DNA from: Mesorhizobium xinjiangense
GTDB taxonomy: Bacteria; Pseudomonadota; Alphaproteobacteria; Rhizobiales; Rhizobiaceae
Length of the DNA: 64,000 nt
Assembly: GCF_009749525.1 (NCBI RefSeq)
Contig: NZ_WOAC01000013.1
Span: 186,001 to 250,000, forward strand
Reading direction: 5' to 3'
A model generated the notes under the pieces. That model was not told where the DNA came from and searched no databases. It saw only the letters and a list, made by a program, of their open reading frames with translations. Both the position numbers and the translations under genes were made by a program. Positions 17,247 through 25,907 of this stretch are shown piece by piece (position 1 is the first letter of the stretch; each line of letters opens with the position of its first letter).

Positions 17247-17564
17247 GGTCGCGTCCGGTGGAAGATGTCCTCCCTGCCGGCCCTTCCTTCGGTTCTGGCT
17301 GCGGTCGTAAACCGGCGGCCGGAGGCTTCAAGGCCGCTGGCGCGCCGCGGAGCGGCCGTGCGCACCAGCCTCGACAAACCAGCCCCGCGGGACGGCGCCA
17401 GGGCAATAGGCCCTGCTTGCCCGCAAGGCTGCTTTGCTCGGCTTTGGTCCGCACGGACCCTGAAGTCTCCGTCTTTCCGCCGGTTTTCCTGACCGCGCCC
17501 GAAGGGAGGGCCGGCAGGGGCCGGTTCGAGCCTTCGGACAAACCACGAAGGAAAGGAATCTCCC
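17247..17564. other. Non-coding leader before plasmid-type gene
   Basis: These 318 bases separate the broken hipA from the gene at 17565. They are GC-rich, with several short inverted repeats, and end in an AAGGAA ribosome-binding site (17552-17557). No convincing gene on either strand. Long non-coding leaders of this kind precede three other genes in the island. Confidence 0.5.
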
Positions 17565-18230
17565 ATGACCAGAACCGCTCGTTCAAGCCGTCAATCCAGC
17601 AAGGTCGTCCAGCTCCGCAAGGGCGCCTCCCTCGAAATGGTCCGCCTCGCCTGTCCCGACAGCGCCCAGGCATCGCTCATCTCCGAAAGCTTCGGCCTAC
17701 CCGTCATCGACAGCGACGGCATCCGCGATCTCCATCGCAAGATCATCATCGACACGGCCGGATCGCTGAGCGAAGGCCTCGGCGAACGGGCCATGCAGAT
17801 CCATCTCCAGCGGATCGTCGGCTCCTATGTCGGCTCGGCCCACGGCGCCGGTCAGTTCTATTCCCGATCGGTCTCGGAAGCCCGCGATGCTACGGCCAGA
17901 AACGCCAACGACGATCGCGACGCGGACCTCGACGGTCCTGTCGGTTTCGACAGCGCCGCCCAGCGCAAGCGTGAATTCGCTGCCGACATGGGCATCCAAG
18001 CCCATGCACTCCGCTGCGCCGTCGAAGGCGTGGTGTCCGCCTACGAAGAAGTCGTCGGCGAGGCCTGGAAACCCTTCGAACGCCCCGTCGAGAATCCCGA
18101 CAAGACCGTCGATTGCAAGGCCGCTGAGTGCAGATGGCCGCTCTTGGCTGAGCGGATCGGGCGGAGCTCCGGCTCCGCCCATCAAAATGGGTCCGCCTGT
18201 ATGCCCGTTCTATGGCGCGTCGTCCGATGA
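17565..18230 (+). CDS. Plasmid/ICE-type hypothetical protein, 3' end probably frameshifted
   Basis: A 221-residue soluble protein that I recognise only as a type found beside TraA/ArdC genes in alphaproteobacterial plasmids; function unknown. Residues about 150-180 (VSAYEEVVGEAWKPFERP and ENPDKTV) match the tail of the TraA fragment in this window (VAAYEHIVGESWKPYERQ, ENPGQTV). Shifting frame near 18130 gives QMAALG and a TGA at 18149-18151, the same ending as TraA, followed by the same GC hairpin. The present 3' end reads through that hairpin to 18230, so a one-base loss is likely. ATG at 17565 has a good ribosome-binding site. Confidence 0.65.
   Translation: MTRTARSSRQSSKVVQLRKGASLEMVRLACPDSAQASLISESFGLPVIDSDGIRDLHRKIIIDTAGSLSEGLGERAMQIHLQRIVGSYVGSAHGAGQFYSRSVSEARDATARNANDDRDADLDGPVGFDSAAQRKREFAADMGIQAHALRCAVEGVVSAYEEVVGEAWKPFERPVENPDKTVDCKAAECRWPLLAERIGRSSGSAHQNGSACMPVLWRVVR
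18159..18180 (+). terminator. GC hairpin, first copy
   Basis: GGGCGGAGC-TCCG-GCTCCGCCC is a perfect 9-bp stem with a 4-base loop. It follows the presumed original TGA at 18149. Almost the same hairpin follows the TraA fragment at 23415-23436. There is no T-run, so it may be an imperfect terminator or a recombination-prone repeat. Confidence 0.5.
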
Positions 18231-18360
18231 AGCGCTGACCCGAATGCGGCTTTGGTCAAGTCTAGTCCGGCGATCCGATCTGCGCGCTGCCAATTTTCAG
18301 ATCGTCTACCAATCCCTTGCCGAACCCCCTCGAGACAAATGACCCGCACTACATGGTGCT

Positions 18361-18933
18361 CTAAGTCGGGGCAGACCCGGGGTCTTGCGGAGGCATGCCC
18401 TCCACGGGATATTTGAACCGTGGCATCGGCTTGCCGGCGTTCATCAGCTGCTCCACAACAAATGTCTCCTGAAAAGCCAACAGATCGGTGCCGAGCTTGT
18501 CGAAACTGCGTTCTATCTCGGTGACCCGCGCAAGCGACATGCGATTTTCCTCGCCGTTCGGTGTCGAATAGACGGCCGTTACCATGGCGACCGCCCGTTC
18601 ACCCTTCTCGTTTGGGTAGCCTACCATCTGGGCGTGAGCCAACCGATTGCGAACCTTGCTTTGTGCGTGAAGCCGGTTGTTTAGGCCTTTCCAACGGGTC
18701 AGATACGTCGAATGTTTCGACAGCGCCTCGGTCAGCGCGGCGTTGACCATTCTGTGCTTGCCGTCAAACGAGACGATTGCCCAATAAGCCTTTTCCAGCG
18801 GGGAGTTTCCCGCATGTGCCCCGGCAATTAGTCGGAACAGCTCGCAATGCAGCCATTCAACATAGGCCCAAGTGGAGAGAGCCCGGCCGAAGGCAACATA
18901 GAGGTCCGTCTCCTCCTTTGATGTCCCGTCCAT
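18361..18933 (-). CDS. Hypothetical protein with HEPN-like RxxxxH motif
   Basis: A 190-residue, mostly helical soluble protein with no signal peptide. I do not recognise a named family. The central segment KVRNRLAHAQMV (about residues 92-103) contains R-N-R-L-A-H, which matches the Rx4-6H motif of HEPN ribonucleases and the RNxxAH signature often seen in that superfamily; the preceding helix carries several polar residues as in HEPN domains. The gene stands alone between plasmid-type genes, with no obvious MNT-type antitoxin beside it. HEPN membership is inference from the motif and helical character. The ATG at 18933 is the first start in the frame. Confidence 0.6.
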   Translation of the reverse strand: MDGTSKEETDLYVAFGRALSTWAYVEWLHCELFRLIAGAHAGNSPLEKAYWAIVSFDGKHRMVNAALTEALSKHSTYLTRWKGLNNRLHAQSKVRNRLAHAQMVGYPNEKGERAVAMVTAVYSTPNGEENRMSLARVTEIERSFDKLGTDLLAFQETFVVEQLMNAGKPMPRFKYPVEGMPPQDPGSAPT

Positions 18934-19412
18934 CAGTCCCCCCTCTTGTTGCCAATGATGTGGTTCGGGCGCAAGACTACCGGCAATCCGTTTTAGCGCG
19001 AACGTTGGTCCACTCTCATAGCGCCGTCCCCTTCGACCCCTTCACGAAAATCGATGTGTCGGACCCAAGCGTCAACGCGTGTCAGGTCGTTGGGCTTCTC
19101 TTTGAAACGCCACACATCAGTTCTGAAAAAGGTGCAGCGGTCGTGCAACCAGGATGCCGGCTGAAGCGGCGGCGCGGGTCGTCTGCATGAAAACGCGCAG
19201 CATCGGGCTCGGCCCTTAGGACGATTCAATCCCGCTCTTCAGGGATGGCATTCCTGGTGCGGCCGCGGAACTTCCACGATCAACCCGTAAGGGGTCCGCT
19301 AGCAAAGCTGCGGCCGTTTGGCTGACGCCTGCACGGTGATCGCGTCCGCTTGCCACACACTGACGGAGCCATCAGAGCGGGAATTGGCCCGCTCCAACAA
19401 TGGAGCCCTCGG
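18934..19412. other. Stretch without recognisable gene, with a hairpin at its end
   Basis: These 479 bases lie between the HEPN-like gene and a small ORF. A frame at 18777-19190 overlaps the HEPN-like gene and looks like a shadow. Near the end GAGCGGG-AATTGG-CCCGCTC (19375-19394) forms a perfect 7-bp hairpin just upstream of the small ORF, possibly regulatory. Nothing else stands out. Confidence 0.45.
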
Positions 19413-19598
19413 ATGTCGCACGATCTTTCCCTGGCCCAGAAACACGCCTGGAGACTCGCCCGGACCTTGATGACGCCGGTGGTCCTCTTCCAGTCCGACG
19501 ACGCATACGGGGTGCTGCCCGCCGATGAAGTCGAGGAGTCTGAGGTCAACATACTCTTCGAATACGATCCCTACACCGGTGGACACGCGGTCCATTGA
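19413..19598 (+). CDS. Small acidic hypothetical protein, plasmid type
   Basis: A 61-residue protein (ATG at 19413, GGAG at 19402). It contains TPVVLFQSDDAYGVLPADE and ends in FEYDPYTGG; I have seen short proteins of this style in alphaproteobacterial plasmid/ICE regions but know no function. The acidic C-terminal half and the codon pattern support a real gene. The frame is open further upstream to 19350, but that part does not look conserved. Confidence 0.55.
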   Translation: MSHDLSLAQKHAWRLARTLMTPVVLFQSDDAYGVLPADEVEESEVNILFEYDPYTGGHAVH

Positions 19599-19836
19599 AC
19601 CGCCCTTCCACTCACTGTCCGCAACGGCGGCGCCTGGCGCCGCCGCCCCTTTTTGTTTGGACCGCCCGCGGCCCGTCTCGGTCGGTGGCCTTGGCGGAGC
19701 CGGCCGCGCCAGCAACGGCTTGCGCCGTCCTCCCCTTCGGTCCGGCCCTGCGGGTGCAGGCGCGCCCTGAAGCTCCGCCTGAACCGGCCCCGTGACGGGG
19801 CCGCGATCGGCGCGGCCTCCAGATACGGAGGTTGAA

Positions 19837-20769
19837 ATGAGCAGGAAAGAAAAGGGCGCGAAGACCGACATCTACGCGCGCATCACGGAGAAGATCGTTG
19901 CCGATCTGGAGAAGGGCGTGCGGCCATGGGTGAAACCCTGGAGCGTCGGCCATGCCGACGGACGTATCACCCGACCGCTGCGCCACACCGGTGAACCATA
20001 CACCGGCATCAACGTCTTGTTGCTGTGGTCAGAGAGCCTGGCGCGCGGGTTCACGGCACCGCTCTGGATGACCTATCGGCAGGCGGCGCAGATCGGCGCA
20101 CAAGTCCGCAAGGGCGAAACCGGCGCGACGGTCGTCTATGCGAGCCGGTTCACGAAAACCGAGACGGACGCGCGGGGCGAGGAATTGGAGCGCGATATTC
20201 CCTTCCTCAAAACGTACACCGTCTTCAATTGCGATCAGATCGACGGACTTCCCGATCACTATTACCACCGGCCCGAAAAGGTCATCGATCCTGTCGAGCG
20301 GATCGAACATGCCGACCAGTTCTTCGCCAACACTGGGGCCGTGATCCGGCATGGCGGCGCCCGAGCATTCTACGCGCCGGCAAGCGATCACATCCAGATG
20401 CCGCCCTTCGAGACGTTCCGGGACGCCGAGTCCTACGTCGCCGTGCTCAGTCACGAAACAGTCCACTGGACCTCGAGGCCCGATCGGGTTGGCCGCGATC
20501 TGAGCCGCTACGCCAGGGACAAGACCGAGCGCGCGCGCGAAGAGCTCGTGGCCGAAATCGGCTCGGCTCTGCTTTGCGCCGACCTCGGCATCGTTCCGGA
20601 ACTCGAACCACGGCCGGACCATGCGTCCTATATGGCGAGCTGGTTGCGTGTCCTGTCCGACGACCGAAAGGCAATCTTTCAGGCCGCCGCCCATGCGCAA
20701 CGGGCCGTGACCTATCTGCACGGCTTGCAGCCCTCCGCCACCGACACGGGACAGTTGGAGGCGGCCTGA
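19837..20769 (+). CDS. ardC: ArdC-like antirestriction protein / zincin, copy 1
   Basis: A 310-residue protein of the ArdC family. The N-terminal ssDNA-binding ArdC_N part covers about residues 5-125 (DIYARITEKIVADLEKGVRP and LRHTGEPYTGINVLLLW). The C-terminal zincin-like metalloprotease part has the HExxH motif HETVH at about residues 206-210 and EEL further on as a possible third ligand region. ArdC proteins protect incoming single-stranded plasmid DNA during conjugation. ATG at 19837 follows GGAGG. The stop overlaps the ATG of the next gene. A second, broken copy lies at 23771-24693 with the same leader sequence (CGCGATCGGCGCGGCCTC) before its start. Confidence 0.88.
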   Translation: MSRKEKGAKTDIYARITEKIVADLEKGVRPWVKPWSVGHADGRITRPLRHTGEPYTGINVLLLWSESLARGFTAPLWMTYRQAAQIGAQVRKGETGATVVYASRFTKTETDARGEELERDIPFLKTYTVFNCDQIDGLPDHYYHRPEKVIDPVERIEHADQFFANTGAVIRHGGARAFYAPASDHIQMPPFETFRDAESYVAVLSHETVHWTSRPDRVGRDLSRYARDKTERAREELVAEIGSALLCADLGIVPELEPRPDHASYMASWLRVLSDDRKAIFQAAAHAQRAVTYLHGLQPSATDTGQLEAA

Positions 20770-21478
20770 TGCTTTCTTTTTCGAATACTGCTGCGGAGGG
20801 CATCGAGCCCTCCGCCATCCGGCTGCGCGTGCTATCGCTCGGCGCCGGCGTACAATCGACCACCCTGGCGCTGATGGCCGCCCATGGCGAGATCGGCCCG
20901 ATGCCCAATTGCGCGATATTCGCCGATACTGGCTGGGAACCGAAGGCGATCTATGACCATCTCAACTGGCTGCGATCGCCCAACGTCCTGCCATTTCCCG
21001 TCCATGTCGTTTCGGCGGGCAACATACGTGATCAGCTCATGGGAGCGGCAAAGGGTAAACGCTGGGCATCGATTCCGGCGTTCGCCAAAACCGTCATCCC
21101 GGTGGGATCCTCCGTGCCCGTATTCGACGAGGATGCGGCCGGTGCGCTCGTCGAGGTCTCCACACGGCGCACAACACGCGACACGGTTTCCATCGGCATG
21201 ATCCGGCGTCAATGCACCACGGATTTCAAGATCGTACCGATCCGGCGGAAAGTCAGGGAACTTGCGGGGCTGACCCGGAAGCGCTCGCCCGGCCATGCCG
21301 TTGTCGAGCAATGGATCGGAATCTCGTGCGATGAGATCATGCGCGTGAAGCCGAGCCGCGAAACCTGGCAGGTCAACCGCTGGCCGTTGATCGAGATGCG
21401 CATGAGCCGTCGGGACTGCCTCGCCTGGCTGCGCCGCCACGATTACCCTCAACCGCCGAAATCGGCCTGCATCGGCTG
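20769..21478 (+). pseudogene. PP-loop PAPS-reductase-like gene, 3' end lost by fusion to traA
   Basis: The first 235 or so residues resemble the plasmid-borne PAPS-reductase/adenine nucleotide alpha-hydrolase family: the PP-loop SLGAGVQSTTLAL is at residues 19-31 and FADTGWEP near 52, followed by MIRRQCTTDFKIVPIRRKVR. At KSACIG, where homologues go on with a cysteine (CIGC), the sequence changes abruptly into traA DNA. The frame runs on out of phase to 21680 as a meaningless tail. The start overlaps the ardC stop (TGATG), so it was cotranscribed with ardC. The product is probably inactive. Confidence 0.75.
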
Positions 21479-23407
21479 GCGGCATTCGTCGAGGCGGTTT
21501 CGAGGGCCGGAGCCAAGCTGGTGCTTGTTGGCGACGCCGAACAGCTCCAACCGATCGAGGCGGGTGCTGCCTTCCGCGCCATCGTCGAGCGCACAGGCTA
21601 TGCCGAACTCGAGACGATCTACCGCCAGAAGGACGCCTGGATGCGCACCGCCTCGCTCGATCTTGCGCGCGGCAACGTGAAGGCCGCGCTCTCGGCCTAT
21701 AAGGGCCACGGCATGGTGATCGGTCACAAGCTCAAGGCCCAGGCGGTCGAGAGCCTGATCGCATCCTGGAACCGCGAATACGATCCCGAAAAGTCCACGC
21801 TCATCCTGTCCCATCTGCGCCGCGACGTGCGCGAGCTCAACCGGCTCGCCCGCGAAAAGCTGGTCGAGCGCAGCATTGTCGGCGAGGGCCATGCGTTTCA
21901 GACGGAAGACGGGACACGGCATTTCGATGCTGGCGACCAGATCGTGTTTCTCAGGAACGAGGGCGCGCTCGGCGTCAAGAACGGCATGATCGGCAGGGTG
22001 GTCGAAGCCGAGCCCGGCAGAATCGTCGCAGAGATCGGGGACGGGCAGGGGAACCGGCGCATCGAGGTCGAGGAGCGCTTCTATCGCAATCTCGATCTCG
22101 GCTATGCCACTACGATCCACAAAAGCCAGGGCGCGACCGTCGATCGCGTCAAGGTGCTCGCCTCGCTCTCGCTGGACCGGCATCTGACCTATGTGGCGAT
22201 GACCCGGCACAGGGAAGAACTTCAGCTCTTTTATGGCGAGCGGTCGTTCCAGATCGCGGGCGGTCTTGATGCGCTCCTTTCGCGGCGCAACGCCAAGGAA
22301 ACCACTCTCGATTACGCCACCGGACGCTTCTACCGGCAGGCGCTCAGCTTCGCCAACAATCGCGGACTTCATCTCATGCGGGTCGCACGCACACTCGCCC
22401 GCGACCGGCTGGACTGGACGCTGCGCCAGAAGCGGCGCCTTGCCGATCTCGGCCGAAAGCTTCGCGCCGTCGGCACCCGCATCGGTCTCTTCGACACCAC
22501 CCTGTCCGTCGTCCAATCGAAAAAGGAGGCCGAGCCGATGGTCAAGGGCGTCACCACATTCGCCAAATCCGTTACCGACGTCGCGGCCGAGAGGATTCAC
22601 GCGGAAAAGGAAGTCGCGAGACAGTGGGAGGAGGTGTCCGACCGGTTCCGCCTGGTCTTCGCCGATCCGGAGGCGGCGTTTCGCGCCATGCGCTTCGATG
22701 CCGTCCTCGCCGATCCCGCAACAGCATCGGAGCGTCTCAATCAGCTTGCGCGTGAACCCGCTTCGATCGGCGCGCTGCGCGGTCGCGAAGGGTTGCTGGC
22801 CGGCCGGTCGGATCGTGAGGCGCGGCGTGAGGCCAACGCGAACATCCCGGCACTCGGGCGCGAGATTGAACGCTACCTGCGTTTGCGTGAAGCGGCCACG
22901 CGCAGGCTCGAGGCCGATGAAAAGGCGCTGCGCCGTCGCGTCTCCATCGATATTCCCGCGCTTTCACCCGCTGCGCGTGTCGTGCTCGAAAAGGTGCGCG
23001 ATGCAATGGACCGCAATGATCTTTCGGCAGCGCTCGGCTTCGCACTGGCCGACCGCATGGCCAAGGCCGAGATCGAGGGCTTCAACAACGCCGTGTCCGA
23101 GCGGTTCGGGGAACGCACATTGCTCTCGATCGGTGCGCGCGAGACTGACGACACCGTGTTCAGGAAGCAAGCCCTCGGCTTGCCCGCCACCGAACGCGAA
23201 CAGCTCGCTGCGGCCTGGCCGATGATGCGCGCCGGCCAGCAGCTCGCCGCCCACGAGCGCACCGTGAAGGCGCTCAAGGAGGGCGTGGTCGCGGCCTACG
23301 AGCACATCGTCGGCGAGAGCTGGAAGCCCTACGAGCGGCAGGCCGAAAATCCCGGCCAGACCGTCAGCCGGCAGGCCGCCGACCTCCAGATGGCCGCTCT
23401 CGGATAG
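21473..23407 (+). pseudogene. traA: TraA conjugative relaxase-helicase, C-terminal part only
   Basis: Ti-plasmid-type TraA has an N-terminal relaxase and a RecD-like helicase. Here the frame begins inside the helicase (RLAAFVEAVSRAGAKLVLVG then DAEQLQPIEAG), exactly where the PAPS-reductase-like gene stops. Helicase motifs present are GDAEQ, TIHKSQGATVDRV and YVAMTRHREEL. The relaxase domain and Walker A are absent. The long helical C-terminus is complete and ends with ENPGQTV and QMAALG. No natural start exists upstream in frame; the track start at 21521 is arbitrary. It cannot nick or initiate transfer. Confidence 0.85.
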
Positions 23408-23770
23408 CGGCCGCGGGCGGGGCTCCGGCTCCGCCCTTTCCTTGTCCGCTTGTTTGCAGGTCGGACCCGATGGGTGCCGACCTATTCCTATTTTGCGGCA
23501 GACGCCGCTGGCTTCCGCGGGACCGGGAGGCGGAAGGGAAACATGAAGACCCATGGCGAGTCCGGCGCAATCGCGGCCGTCACGATCGTTGGGCCTGCTC
23601 CGGTCCTCGTTCCGCGAAACGGCGATGCCGTCCTCCACTGCCGTTCCGGCCCGGCTGCGACGTCTCTCCGTCTTCCGATTGATCCTCCCGGGTTCGCGGA
23701 CCTGCGGTCCTCTCGCGGGCGGACCTCGTGACGGCCGCGATCGGCGCGGCCTCGAATGGAGGTTCGAACC
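23408..23770. other. Leader between traA fragment and ardC copy 2
   Basis: These 363 bases contain the GC hairpin and, at the end, GCCGCGATCGGCGCGGCCTC followed by GGAGGTT, nearly identical to the leader of ardC copy 1 (about 19799-19833). No gene is seen. The shared leader suggests both ardC genes were copied with their regulatory sequence. Confidence 0.55.
23415..23436 (+). terminator. GC hairpin, second copy
   Basis: GGGCGGGGC-TCCG-GCTCCGCCC pairs over 9 bp with one G-T and is followed by TTTCC. It lies 8 bases after the traA stop and matches the hairpin at 18159-18180. Confidence 0.5.
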
Positions 23771-24693
23771 ATGAACAGGAAAGACAGCAAACCCCGCGTC
23801 GACATCTACGCGAAGATCACCGACCGCATCGTCGCGGATCTGGAGAAAGGCGTTCGCCCATGGGTCAAGCCGTGGAGTGCTGCCAACACCGCCGGCCGCA
23901 TCACGCGGCCCCTGCGCCACAACGGACACCCTACCAGGGCATCAACGTGATCCTCCTGTGGTCGGAGGCGGTCGCACGAGGGTTTGCCTCGCCGATATGG
24001 ATGACGTTCAAACAATCTGTCGAACTTGGCGGGCATGTCCGAAAAGGCGAGACCGGCTCGACCGTCGTCTACGCCAGCCAGTTCACCAGGACCGAGACCG
24101 ACAGCCAAGGCGATGAGGTTGAGCGCGGTATCCCGTTCCTCAAAGCCTATTCGGTCTTCAACGTTGATCAGATCAAGGGATTGCCAGACCACTATCATAG
24201 TGCGCCGCCGCCGGTGATCGATCCCGTCACGCGCATCGCCCACGCCGATGCGTTTTTCGACGCGACCGGCGCCAGGGTCGTCTATGGCGGCGCCGGGGCA
24301 TATTATTCCCCGTCTTCCGACCACATCCAGCTCCCGGTCTTCGAGAGCTTCCGCGACGCGGAGTCATTCGTTGCCGTCAGGGCGCACGAGACAATCCACT
24401 GGACGGCTCCGGCCCACCGGGTCAACCGCGATCTCAGCCGCTACCACAAGGATCGCAGCGAACGCAGCCGCGAGGAATTGATCGCCGAGCTGGGATCGGT
24501 GTTCCTCTGCGCCGATCTCGGCATTGTGCCCGAACTCGAGCCACGACCGGACCACGCCAGTTACCTTAAGTCCTGGTTGGAAGTGCTCTCCAACGAGAAG
24601 CGCTTCATCTTCTCGGCCGCCGCGCATGCGCAACGCGCAGCCACCTACCTGCACGATCTTCAGCCGACGGCGAGCGTCGCGGAGGCAGCCTGA
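23771..24693 (+). pseudogene. ardC: ArdC-like protein, copy 2, single-base frameshift
   Basis: The N-terminal frame from ATG 23771 reads like copy 1 up to LRHNGHP; then one C is missing in the CCC run near 23930. Restoring it gives HPYQGINVILLW and continues in the frame that ends at 24693 (ARGFASPIWMTFKQ, HETIHWTAPAHRVNRDLSRY). Zincin motif HETIH is intact. Without correction the product stops at 23950 after 59 residues. It is a paralogue, not a copy identical at DNA level, so the duplication is old or the second was acquired independently. A sequencing error in the short C-run is possible. Confidence 0.75.
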
Positions 24694-25147
24694 TACGAAG
24701 GCCCGACCGTTGCCGTTCAGGAACTCCGTCGTGGGCCGGTCATGACGGGAGGCCGGGGTGGGAACGGCGCATCTCGCCATACGGTGATGCGGACTGTGAC
24801 GCCGATGAAGGGACGCCCGTCTTCATTCCGGTTGTTCCTGCTACGGGCACATCCACCTGCGTCCTCGATGTGGCTGGTCTGACCGAAGGCCGACCTCGCT
24901 GCGCTCGGTCTCGCTCTTGTCCGCAACCGCCGGTCTCCACTTTCTTCCCCTGGCCAAACCACCCCACGCGACAAGTCGCGGGGGCCCCCGGATTTCGCGG
25001 CCATTCCTCGCGAGGCAAGAAAGTCTCTCCCGGCCGCCCTCCACTGACGTTGCGGCCCCTCCGGGGTGCGGGTCGATCGCCTCCGGTCTGTCGACCGCCA
25101 TCGAGGTCGCGGTGGTCGCGGCTCGAGAAATCAAAGGAATGAGACAA
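24694..25147. other. Long leader before DUF736 gene
   Basis: These 454 bases have no recognised gene. A perfect inverted repeat, CGCGACAAGTCGCG (24967-24980), lies in the middle, and GACCTCGCTGCGCTCGGTC (around 24890-24910) forms another hairpin. Long structured leaders commonly precede DUF736 genes in these plasmids; the function is unknown. Confidence 0.45.
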
Positions 25148-25459
25148 ATGGCTACCATCGGCACCTTCACCTCGACCGGCAGCGGCTTCAACGGCGTCAT
25201 CAAGACCCTCAACCTCAACGTCAAGGCCAAGCTGGTCCGCGTCGAGAACCCTTCCGACAAAGGCCCGCACTTCCGCATCTTCGCGGCAGCCAATGTCGAA
25301 CTAGGCGCAGCCTGGCAGATGACCTCCAACAAAGGCCGCGACTACCTCTCGGTCAAGCTGGACGATCCGAGCTTCCCCGCTCCGATCTATGCCACCCTGA
25401 TCGAGGTTGAAGGCGAGGACGGTCTCCAGCTGATCTGGTCCCGGCCCAACCGGGACTGA
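25148..25459 (+). CDS. DUF736 family protein
   Basis: A 103-residue member of DUF736, full length for the family. Typical segments are [16 protein letters not shown] at the start, GPHFRIFAA near residue 39 and [20 protein letters not shown] near residue 60. The family is widespread in alphaproteobacterial plasmids and ICEs and is proposed to be a small nucleic-acid-binding or transfer-associated protein; the exact role is not established. ATG at 25148 follows AGGAATGAG. It is followed by a strong terminator, so it is a single-gene unit. Confidence 0.9.
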   Translation: MATIGTFTSTGSGFNGVIKTLNLNVKAKLVRVENPSDKGPHFRIFAAANVELGAAWQMTSNKGRDYLSVKLDDPSFPAPIYATLIEVEGEDGLQLIWSRPNRD

Positions 25460-25473
25460 TCACGCCGGCCTGT

Positions 25474-25499
25474 AGGCCCCGCCGAAAAGGGCGGGGCCT
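25474..25499 (+). terminator. Intrinsic terminator after DUF736
   Basis: AGGCCCCGCC-GAAAAG-GGCGGGGCCT is a perfect 10-bp stem with a 6-base loop followed by TCT, 14 bases after the stop. This is the clearest terminator in the island. Confidence 0.75.
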
Positions 25500-25616
25500 T
25501 CTGCTTGACGCCGCGGTCAAAAGAGATGGCCGGCCTTAGCGGTGAAAGGACTGCCGAGACTGGCTTTCGAGCCGATTTTCGGCTATACAAAAGAGCAAGT
25601 TACAGGAGCCTGAAAC

Positions 25617-25907
25617 ATGACCGCAACGCTAATGGAAAGCCCCGCTGTCGCAGATCGCGCACATGCGCTGCGGCTGGCCCAACAGGTCATCAGAACCCTC
25701 GATCAGAAGCCGCTTGAGCCCATCGTCGCGGCGATGCTGACCGACGGCCACAAGGCCGCGCTTTCGGCAATGGCCGTGTCGCGAGACGAGCCAAATCTGT
25801 ACGAGCAGTTCCTCGTCCTGTGTGAAGAGGCCGGGCTGTTGAGCGAAGAGGATTGCGATCAGCTGGGCGATGCCTATGTCGAAGCAAGGCGCGCCCGTGC
25901 CGCTTGA
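25617..25907 (+). CDS. Small partner (putative antitoxin) of Fic toxin
   Basis: A 96-residue, acidic, helical protein directly upstream of a Fic gene with a TGATG overlap, the usual layout of Fic antitoxins (VbhA/FicA type). I cannot identify the inhibitory S/TxxxE-G/N helix with confidence, so antitoxin function rests on position and size. AGGAG at 25603-25607 precedes the ATG by a suitable distance and a TATACA box is visible near 25583. The C-terminus (EEDCDQLGDAYVEARRARAA) is strongly helical. Confidence 0.7.
   Translation: MTATLMESPAVADRAHALRLAQQVIRTLDQKPLEPIVAAMLTDGHKAALSAMAVSRDEPNLYEQFLVLCEEAGLLSEEDCDQLGDAYVEARRARAA

Noticed and set aside
18777-19190. Plus-strand frame of 137 codons
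   Set aside because: Half overlaps the HEPN-like gene; composition is shadow-like and no similarity was recognised.
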